Notes under the pieces: model-generated
The model's database searches: none
The model's input: only the letters and a program-made list of their open reading frames with translations
What the model was told of the DNA's origin: nothing
Assembly (NCBI GenBank): GCA_946626395.1
Contig: CAMOUF010000308.1
Location: 1 to 6,046, forward strand
Length of the DNA: 6,046 nt
DNA from: an uncultured Clostridia bacterium
Lineage (GTDB): Bacteria > Bacillota > Clostridia > Christensenellales > Aristaeellaceae
Direction of reading: 5' to 3'
Shown here: positions 1 to 6,046 of the stretch, in pieces
Layout: each line of letters starts with the position of its first letter
How positions within the stretch are numbered: the stretch's first letter is position 1
Position numbers and translations under genes: made by a program

Positions 1-575
<575 letters not shown>

Positions 576-585
576 AAACAACGCA

Positions 586-628
586 AGAGAAGCCTGTGCT
601 TTTGGGGAAACACGGGCTTCTCTTTTTT
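586..628 (+). terminator. Intrinsic terminator of rny
   Basis: A 13-bp stem (AGAGAAGCCTGTG pairing with CACGGGCTTCTCT, one G-T wobble) closes a 12-base loop and runs straight into a T tract at 623-628. It lies 11 bases past the rny stop and points the same way, so it should end the rny transcript. Confidence 0.9.
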
Positions 629-655
629 GGGTTCAATGGAACAGTTTGTGGGGCA

Positions 656-735
656 CTTTAAGTAACTATTTTCTGGGGGGAAACCATTCTTTGGGCTCCA
701 AAGAATGGTTTCCCCCAGAAAATAGTTACTTAAAG
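656..735. repeat. 80-base near-perfect palindrome (MITE-like, copy 1)
   Basis: The left arm 656-694 and right arm 698-735 are reverse complements, apart from one extra G in the left arm's G run (six G against five C). The loop is only 3 bases (GCT). The arm reads from CTTTAAGTAACTATTTTCTG through a G run, then AAACCATTCTTTGG. Neither side has a T tract, so it is not a typical terminator, although it lies in the gap between two converging genes, each of which has its own terminator. The same arm recurs in shortened form at 5003-5043, so this is a dispersed repeat and not a local structure. A non-autonomous palindromic element is the likeliest reading; no transposase is visible in the window. 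Confidence 0.8.
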
Positions 736-826
736 CGTTCTTGATACGACTGAATCCCCATGCAGGAAGCTGCGCCACCATGAATAAAACTGTAGTTTCA
801 CAGTAACGGTTACCAGCCATGTTTAT

Positions 827-858
827 AAAAATGACCCGCCCTCCCAAAGGAGGGCGGG
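827..858 (-). terminator. Intrinsic terminator of the ABC importer operon
   Basis: Read on the minus strand, a 10-bp all-perfect GC-rich stem (CCCGCCCTCC with GGAGGGCGGG) has a 4-base loop and is followed by TCATTTTT. It begins 15 bases after the stop of the binding-protein gene at 874, so it ends that operon. The plus-strand side has no T run, so it acts in one direction. Confidence 0.88.
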
Positions 859-873
859 CAGAATTCAAACGGA

Positions 874-1893
874 TCAGCGGGTTTCGGCATACAGGGCATT
901 CCACTTCTCCAGCATTTCAGCCTTGTGCTCGATCAGCCAGGAGGTGTCGCGGGATACCCAGTTGATGGTGTCGTCGGGGGGCAGATATTTGATTTCATAG
1001 TGAGCCTTGGGGTTGGTGAAACGCAGGGTTTCCAGGCGGGTGGCCAGGGCTTCCTGTCCTTCGGGGCTCATGAGGAAGTTGATCATAGCCTTGGCGGCTT
1101 CAGGATGCGGGCAGTTCTGGATCATGGCGCAGCCCATGGTGGTACCGGAAGCTCCGTTTTCGGGATACTGGATGCGGATGCGGTCAGAGCCGGCCTTGAG
1201 CAGGGTGTCCGCGCCGTCTTCATAGGTGAGGCCCACCACGTATTCGCCGCTGTCAACAGCCTTGAAGCACACGGAGGAAGACGTGGAAATCACCAGGCCG
1301 TTTTCCAGCAGGCCGCGCATGATGGCCCAGGCTTCGTCGCTGTCATAGCCGTACACGGCAAAGATGTTGCACACGTTGTTCCAGGCGGCGGAGGAGCTGT
1401 TGGGATCGCTCAGCACGATGCGGCCCTTCAGCGCGGGATTGAGCAGGTCTTCATAGGTGCGGATCTCCAGGCCCAGCTCCTTTTCCAGCTCCACGTTCAC
1501 GCAGAAGCAGATGGTGCTCAGGTGGTCCTGGTTGTAGCGGCCGTTGTGGCTCTTGTAATCGGCAGGCAGGTCGTCCTCATAGGGAGAGGTGTAGAGGGCG
1601 TAGATGTCGTCGTTGGCAGAGCCGTCGGAGGGGGACAGACCGCCCCACTGCACGTCGCCCTGGGGATTGCCCGCTTCAGCGCGGGTACGGGCCTGCAGCT
1701 CGCCGGCGGAGCCGTTCACCACTTCCACTTCCACATCGGGGTACACTTCATTGAAGGCTTCGATCAGGTTGTCAATGTCGTTGTCGGTCATGGAACTGTA
1801 CAGCACCAGGGGGCCTTTCACGTCCTCCGCCAGCGCGGCGCAGCAAGCCAGCAGCATCACAGCGGCCAACAGCAGGGAAACCAGTTTCTTCAT
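874..1893 (-). CDS. ABC transporter substrate-binding protein (ferric/AfuA/phosphonate-like class)
   Basis: Extracytoplasmic receptor of the importer encoded just upstream; it should bind the solute and deliver it to the fused permease. It has 339 residues, a normal length for the family. The leader has lysines at 2-3, a hydrophobic core at 4-16 and a lipobox-like LLAC (Cys17), with an alternative signal peptidase I site after ALA22, so it may be a lipoprotein or a released protein. The mature part follows the periplasmic-binding fold: LVLYSSMTDNDIDNLIEAF (29-47), the acidic hinge around GDVQWGG (79-85), LSDPNSSSAAWNN (161-173), GLTYEDGA (221-228) and INFLMSPEGQEAL (271-283). The Tyr-Tyr pair of classical ferric binders is not seen, so iron is not supported. 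The mature part has six cysteines (129, 131, 175, 209, 255, 261). ATG at 1893 has AAGGAGG 9 bases upstream. It is the last gene of the operon. Confidence 0.88.
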   Translation of the reverse strand: MKKLVSLLLAAVMLLACCAALAEDVKGPLVLYSSMTDNDIDNLIEAFNEVYPDVEVEVVNGSAGELQARTRAEAGNPQGDVQWGGLSPSDGSANDDIYALYTSPYEDDLPADYKSHNGRYNQDHLSTICFCVNVELEKELGLEIRTYEDLLNPALKGRIVLSDPNSSSAAWNNVCNIFAVYGYDSDEAWAIMRGLLENGLVISTSSSVCFKAVDSGEYVVGLTYEDGADTLLKAGSDRIRIQYPENGASGTTMGCAMIQNCPHPEAAKAMINFLMSPEGQEALATRLETLRFTNPKAHYEIKYLPPDDTINWVSRDTSWLIEHKAEMLEKWNALYAETR

Positions 1894-1929
1894 ATTGAGA
1901 AACCTCCTTCATAGAATAATGTTTATTTC

Positions 1930-1949
1930 CAGGCGTATCCTTACGCCTG
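1930..1949 (-). other. Intercistronic hairpin before the binding-protein gene
   Basis: The 60-base gap between the permease stop and the binding-protein ATG holds a perfect 8-bp stem (CAGGCGTA with TACGCCTG) and a 4-base loop. Neither side is followed by a T run in the minus-strand transcript (next bases GAAATAAACATT), so it is a poor terminator. By analogy with other importer operons it could mark a processing or stabilising site that sets binding-protein mRNA apart from the membrane-component mRNA; that role is inference. Confidence 0.55.
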
Positions 1950-1953
1950 AGGA

Positions 1954-3600
1954 TCACAGCTTGATGTCCTCGCTCTTGGTGACGGCAAGATACAGGATCA
2001 GGGATACGGCGGTGAGCACGGTCAGGATGGCGGCGAAGGCGCAGGCCAGGCCGTCGTTGCCGCGGGAAATGGCGGCGTAGGTGCTCATGGTGAGGGTGAT
2101 GGTTTTGTTGTTGTACAGGATGATGGCGCTGGACAGCTCCGTCACGATGGCCACCCAGCTGAGCACCGCGCCGCTCATGATGCCGTTGGCCATCATGGGC
2201 GTGGTGACCGTGAGGAAGGTTTTCAGCTTGCCCGCGCCCAGGGACAGCGACGCTTCCTCCGTGCTGATGGGAATGCTTTGCAGCGTGGCCGTAGCCGATC
2301 GGATGGTGTACGGCATTCGGCGGATGACCAGAGCGATGATCATCACCGCCGCGGTGCCCGTCAGCGCCAGGGGCTTTTTGCCGAACGCGATCACCAGCGC
2401 GATGCCGATGATGGAGCCGGGCATGATGTAGGGCAGCATGGACAGCGTGTCGATGGTGTGGTTCAGGGGCCGGGGCCGGCGCACCACCAGGTACGCAATC
2501 AGGATGGCGAAGAGGATAATCAGCGCCAGGGACACCACGCCAAAGATCATCGTGTTGTCGATGGAACGTACCAGCAGCTTCTTGACCGCCTTTTCATAGT
2601 TCACCAGGCTGAAGCCAGGCTTGAACACCGCGCCGTCGCAGTTACGGAAAGAGAGGTAAACAATATACAGTTGGGGCAGGAACGCCAGTGCGATCAGGCC
2701 ATAGCAGTACACATACATCAGCACACCGCCCACGCCCTGGGGCTTGCGCTTTTGAATGGGGTTCAGGCAGTTGATGGAGAAGTTGTATTTCTTCGTTGCC
2801 CACTTTTGCAGGAAGAACACCAGCGCCGTCACCAAGATGGCAATGACCGAAATAGCGGCGGCGAAGTTATGGTCGGTGCCGTTCTCGCCCAGATACTGGT
2901 TGTAGATTTCCACCGGGAAGGTACGGTAGCCTTCGCCGATCAGAAGCGGTGTGCCGAAATCCGCGAACGCCCGCATGAACACCAGCAGGGACGCCGCCAG
3001 GATGGTGGGCATGGACAGCTGCATGATCACGTTGAAGAACCGCTTCACGCCGGTGCAGCCCATGTTGGCCGAGGCTTCGATCAATGAATTGTCAATGGAC
3101 TTGAACGCGCCGTTCATGTACACGAACACCAGGGGGAAGAATTTCAGCGCCTGCACCATCAGGATGCCGCCGAAGCCGTAGATGCTGCCCAGCTTGATCC
3201 CGAATACGTCCTTGAAGAATGCCGTGATGACGCCGTTGCGGCCCAGCAGCATGATCCAGCTGTAGGCCCCGATGAAGGGGGCGCTCATGCAGCACAGGAT
3301 GGAGGTGACGAACAGAAACTTGCTGCCCTTTAATTGGAAGAAGGAATAGAAGTAAGCAAACGGAATGCCCAGCAGCAGCGTCACCGCCGTCACCGCGATG
3401 GTGACCACAAAGCTGTTCTGAATGGTGGAGGAATAATACGGGGTGGAAAAGAATTTCACGAACTGCTCCAGCGTGAACTGGCCGTCCTTGCTGATGACGG
3501 ATTGTTTCAGGATGCCGTACATGGGATAGACCAGGAACAGCGCGAACAGCGCCAGGAAAACCCAGGTGACGACCGTCCAGACTTCAAACTTTCTTTTCAC
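1954..3600 (-). CDS. ABC transporter permease, two fused membrane domains (FbpB/AfuB-like)
   Basis: Membrane channel of the importer. The 548 residues hold two tandem permease domains, about 12 hydrophobic segments in all: six from about 10 to 265 and six from about 295 to 540, joined by a polar stretch near 268-292. Each half has the EAA coupling loop that docks on the ATPase: EASANMGCTG at 175-184 and EASLSLGAGK at 449-458, each followed by a proline-containing segment (MPTIL, TPMMA). One gene for both halves is typical of ferric, AfuB, ThiP and PhnV-type systems. The start is GTG at 3600: the in-frame codons just upstream are GCC and the TGA of the ATPase, so no earlier start is possible. 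The ribosome site is weak (AGAGG 11 bases upstream), which fits translational coupling to the ATPase. The binding-protein gene follows after 60 bases. Confidence 0.93.
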   Translation of the reverse strand: MKRKFEVWTVVTWVFLALFALFLVYPMYGILKQSVISKDGQFTLEQFVKFFSTPYYSSTIQNSFVVTIAVTAVTLLLGIPFAYFYSFFQLKGSKFLFVTSILCCMSAPFIGAYSWIMLLGRNGVITAFFKDVFGIKLGSIYGFGGILMVQALKFFPLVFVYMNGAFKSIDNSLIEASANMGCTGVKRFFNVIMQLSMPTILAASLLVFMRAFADFGTPLLIGEGYRTFPVEIYNQYLGENGTDHNFAAAISVIAILVTALVFFLQKWATKKYNFSINCLNPIQKRKPQGVGGVLMYVYCYGLIALAFLPQLYIVYLSFRNCDGAVFKPGFSLVNYEKAVKKLLVRSIDNTMIFGVVSLALIILFAILIAYLVVRRPRPLNHTIDTLSMLPYIMPGSIIGIALVIAFGKKPLALTGTAAVMIIALVIRRMPYTIRSATATLQSIPISTEEASLSLGAGKLKTFLTVTTPMMANGIMSGAVLSWVAIVTELSSAIILYNNKTITLTMSTYAAISRGNDGLACAFAAILTVLTAVSLILYLAVTKSEDIKL

Positions 3601-3603
3601 GGC

Positions 3604-4725
<1,122 letters not shown>

Positions 4726-4796
4726 ATGCCTTCACTCCTTCGTCAGCCCGATGCAGGATTTCAAGATGATTTTCTTTTTCCGTTAACTCTTTGTAT

Positions 4797-4805
4797 ATAA
4801 TAGCA
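4797..4805 (-). promoter_or_regulatory. Probable extended -10 promoter of the ABC importer operon
   Basis: On the minus strand TGC-TATTAT matches an extended -10 element (TGn plus five of six bases of TATAAT). At 17 bases upstream the -35 position reads TGGATT, a poor match, which an extended -10 can tolerate. The expected start near 4790 would give a leader of about 65 bases with no obvious riboswitch or terminator. The surrounding DNA is clearly more AT-rich than the genes. Assigned by eye only. Confidence 0.45.
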
Positions 4806-5002
4806 CATATTCTTGCCAAAATCCATATGCAAATTCCAGATACGAAAAATATATTATTGCAGCGCACTCGGCCCTTTTCCAAAGAGTACAAAACAAGAGC
4901 CCCTTATAAAGCTGAGCAGGCAGCACATCGTCAGCGCAGAAAGGACTCTCTGTCATAAAAGGTCACAGGTATCTGTTCAGTCGCAATCATTTGAAGAGCA
5001 CA
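4806..5002. other. AT-richer spacer with no recognisable gene
   Basis: Between the operon promoter and the second palindrome copy I find no convincing reading frame on either strand, no tRNA-like fold and no clear repeat. Base composition is closer to even than in the genes. Together with the next features it makes up the gene-poor stretch 4726-5633. Confidence 0.5.
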
Positions 5003-5043
5003 TTAAGTAACTTTTTCCGGGGGAACCATTCTTTGGAGTTACT
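5003..5043. repeat. Shortened copy of the palindromic repeat (copy 2)
   Basis: TTAAGTAACT at 5003-5012, then TTTTCC, a G run and AACCATTCTTTGG match the left arm of the 656-735 palindrome with small gaps and one substitution. The right arm is absent except that the sequence ends in AGTTACT (5037-5043), the exact reverse complement of AGTAACT at 5006-5012 and the same motif that ends the right arm of copy 1. It is either a copy that lost most of its right arm, or one end of a larger decayed element that continues past 5043; no matching far end (CAAAGAATGG or GTTACTTAA) is seen downstream in the window. Confidence 0.7.
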
Positions 5044-5148
5044 ACGCATGGCCTGCGCTACGCTTGCCCATGCTCCTTTCACCATGACACAAGGCGTGTA
5101 ATGCGCCGTCGGCGGCTGTCCGCGCTTCGTCCCCCATCCAAGAAAACC

Positions 5149-5381
5149 TATTGCGGATTGGAATCATGTGATAACATGTTTGTTGGCTTGCCAATTCCAA
5201 CGCCATGAACGGATTGGGCGAAGATGTGCAGGTGGTGGAGATACGCACCTGGCGGCAGGATGCTTTCATCGTAATGGATGTGGTCTTCGGGGTGCTGACC
5301 GTATTCTGCGGTTTCATGCTGGGACGAACCATCCTGAAGCAGAAGAGTGAAGGAAACACGGTTCGTATCATGCGCGAGTAA
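5149..5381 (+). pseudogene. C-terminal remnant resembling a membrane-anchored family 3 glycoside hydrolase
   Basis: Two pieces in different frames join into one sensible tail. Codons up to GTT at 5182-5184 read ESCDNMFV; from 5187 another frame reads LANSNAMNGLGEDV and runs on to TAA at 5379-5381. A shift of two bases (GG at 5185-5186) separates them, and the second frame has a TAA at 5172, so it cannot be open further upstream. From memory, clostridial beta-glucosidases of glycoside hydrolase family 3 often end with a NMLY-ANSNAMNGL-like segment, a linker, one membrane helix and a basic tail; here the helix is about FIVMDVVFGVLTVFCGFMLG followed by RTILKQK. The catalytic domains are not in the window. 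The ATG at 5205 could in principle start a 58-residue peptide, but no ribosome site precedes it and the homology-like reading begins before it. Confidence 0.45.
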
Positions 5382-5408
5382 TCTTCTGTCATCAGTCCAA
5401 CGCGGAAA

Positions 5409-5458
5409 GAGGCTGCCTCAAAACGCAAATTCTCCGTTTGGCGTTTTGAGACAGCCTC
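5409..5458. repeat. Long imperfect hairpin (GAGGCTGCCTCAAAACGC arms)
   Basis: Arms 5409-5426 and 5441-5458 pair over 18 bases with one C-A mismatch, and pairing can extend three or four bases into the 14-base middle with a bulge. It lies 27 bases after the stop of the glycoside hydrolase remnant. The plus-strand flank GTCTTTAGTTTTT is moderately T-rich, so it may be the remnant's old terminator. The arm also resembles the GGCTGTCTCAAAA-type ends of some clostridial insertion sequences, so a small palindromic element is an alternative. No second copy is in the window. Confidence 0.6.
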
Positions 5459-5633
5459 GTCTTTAGTTTTTAAGGCTATGGGATTGTGTGATTTTCATGA
5501 CTGTGGGCGAGATTTTTCTTCAGCTTATCCCTCTCTGCCAAGGACGAAAGCAAAGACGAAGCGCGGGCCTGTGCGATCCGCAGGCTCCAGCGTCTCTCAC
5601 CTGCCGGCTTTGAAAGCAATCCTTGGGAACATG

Positions 5634-5858
5634 CTATGATGGGCTGGCAGTCATGATTCCGTATATCAGAAAACCGACGATCAGCAGCGCGGTGATAACG
5701 ATCACGGCGTCCACCGTTCTCAGGGACACATGGTTCTTGATCTTGTCGTACAGCCGATACCGCCGGGGCAGCGGCTGATCGGAAAACTTCTTTTCGCTTT
5801 CCGCCTTCGCCGCTTCCATTTCCGCGCGGGCGGACAGCCCGTTTTCTTGCTTCTTCAT
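5634..5858 (-). CDS. Small single-pass membrane protein downstream of the sugar permease
   Basis: I do not recognise a named family. The 74 residues form a charged, helix-prone N-terminal part (about 1-26, rich in Glu, Lys and Ala), a basic stretch RRYRLYDKIKNHVSLR (32-47), then one hydrophobic helix (about 50-69, VDAVIVITALLIVGFLIYGI) and a four-residue tail. Basic residues just before the helix predict a cytoplasmic N-terminus. ATG at 5858 starts four bases after the stop of the MglC-like gene; only a weak purine-rich site (GAAGAAG, 7 bases upstream) is present, so it probably depends on coupled translation. The position suggests an accessory or assembly part of the sugar importer, but that is inference. 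The composition is gene-like and no better start was found. Confidence 0.72.
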   Translation of the reverse strand: MKKQENGLSARAEMEAAKAESEKKFSDQPLPRRYRLYDKIKNHVSLRTVDAVIVITALLIVGFLIYGIMTASPS

Positions 5859-5862
5859 GGCC

Positions 5863-6046
5863 TTACTTCTTCACGATGTATTTGCGCACGTCGATGGACA
5901 CGGCCAGGATGATGATGAGACCGCGGATGATGTACTGGATGTAGGGGTTGACGCCCAGGAACTGGAGGGCGTACACGATGGCCTGCATGATCACCGCGCC
6001 GATGACCACGCCCTGGATGGTGCCGACGCCGCCGGAGAAGCTGACG
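5863..6046 (-). CDS. mglC: Monosaccharide ABC transporter permease, C-terminal end (MglC-like; 5' end outside window)
   Basis: Membrane component of a sugar importer of the ribose/galactose class. Sixty residues are visible, from VSFSGGVGTIQGVVIG to DVRKYIVKK and a TAA at 5863-5865. The order GGVGT-GVV-G (glycine-rich coupling region), a membrane segment, then GVNPYIQYIIRGLIIILAV and a basic end matches what I recall of the MglC galactose/methyl-galactoside permease tail (GVNPYxQYII motif) more closely than XylH or RbsC. MglC works with the ATPase MglA and binding protein MglB, whose genes should lie outside the window, to the right. The reading frame runs off the window edge with no start. 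The galactose assignment rests on this short tail only; the family is much surer than the sugar. Confidence 0.85.
   Translation of the reverse strand, partial: VSFSGGVGTIQGVVIGAVIMQAIVYALQFLGVNPYIQYIIRGLIIILAVSIDVRKYIVKK

Noticed and set aside
656..735. CRISPR or tandem repeat array
   Set aside because: It is one inverted pair with a 3-base loop, with no regularly spaced direct repeats or spacers and no cas genes.
803..813. Perfect 11-base palindrome GTAACGGTTAC as a possible operator
   Set aside because: It lies between two converging gene ends with no promoter nearby, so an operator role has no support; it may be chance.
925..1914. Long plus-strand open frame opposite the binding-protein gene (329 codons), and similar ones opposite the permease and ATPase
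   Set aside because: They are antisense to genes with full family motifs, have biased His/Gln/Gly/Val composition typical of shadow frames, and show no domain or ribosome site.
4797..4830. TTGGCA upstream of TATTAT as a -35 box
   Set aside because: The spacing is only 11 bases, too short for a sigma-70/sigma-A promoter; the extended -10 explains the site better.
5042..5428. 128-codon minus-strand frame across the gene-poor region
   Set aside because: It starts inside the hairpin at 5409-5458 and is antisense to the glycoside hydrolase remnant; its composition and lack of a ribosome site fit a chance frame.
5567..5585. GCCTGTG/CGCAGGC hairpin as the terminator of the sugar operon
   Set aside because: A short stem with a wobble pair and no T run on the minus strand; no convincing terminator for that operon was found before 5634.

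Overview
The window looks like a chromosomal segment of an anaerobic, fairly GC-rich Clostridia-type Firmicute. The evidence is an RNase Y gene, strong AAGGAG/GGAGG ribosome sites, secreted-protein leaders of the MKKL...LLA...ALAE type, and ABC operons with Gram-positive style lipoprotein anchors. A Christensenellales/Oscillospirales-like gut lineage would fit, but this is a guess from style and not a measured placement.

Layout. 1-575 (+) is the 3' third of RNase Y (rny), closed by a strong intrinsic terminator (586-628). The 298-base convergent gap that follows holds three hairpins: the rny terminator, an almost perfect 80-base palindrome (656-735), and the terminator of the opposing operon (827-858). 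874-4725 (-) is a complete three-gene ABC importer operon read right to left: ATPase, fused double permease, binding protein. Its parts are of the ferric/AfuABC/phosphonate/polyamine-like class, and the binding protein is last in the operon. A probable extended -10 promoter lies at 4797-4805. The ATPase and permease are separated by one stop codon plus one codon in the same frame. An 8-bp hairpin sits in the 60-base gap before the binding-protein gene.

4726-5633 has no intact gene. It holds the promoter, a second, shortened copy of the palindromic repeat (5003-5043), a frameshifted C-terminal remnant on the + strand that resembles the membrane-anchored tail of a clostridial family 3 glycoside hydrolase (5149-5381), and a long imperfect hairpin (5409-5458). 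5634-6046 (-) is the 3' end of a second transporter operon: the C-terminus of an MglC-like monosaccharide permease, then, four bases later, a 74-residue single-pass membrane protein I do not recognise.

How the parts work together. The central operon should make a self-contained importer: lipid-anchored or secreted receptor, one polypeptide carrying both membrane halves, and a MalK/FbpC-type ATPase with a TOBE tail. Its substrate cannot be read from the sequence. The right-hand operon imports a simple sugar such as galactose, and the nearby beta-glucosidase-like remnant suggests a former glycan-use locus. The palindromic repeat occurs on both sides of the central operon. I see no clear new defence or mobile system; the most unusual items are that repeat pair, the small protein coupled to the sugar permease, and the same-frame ATPase/permease junction.
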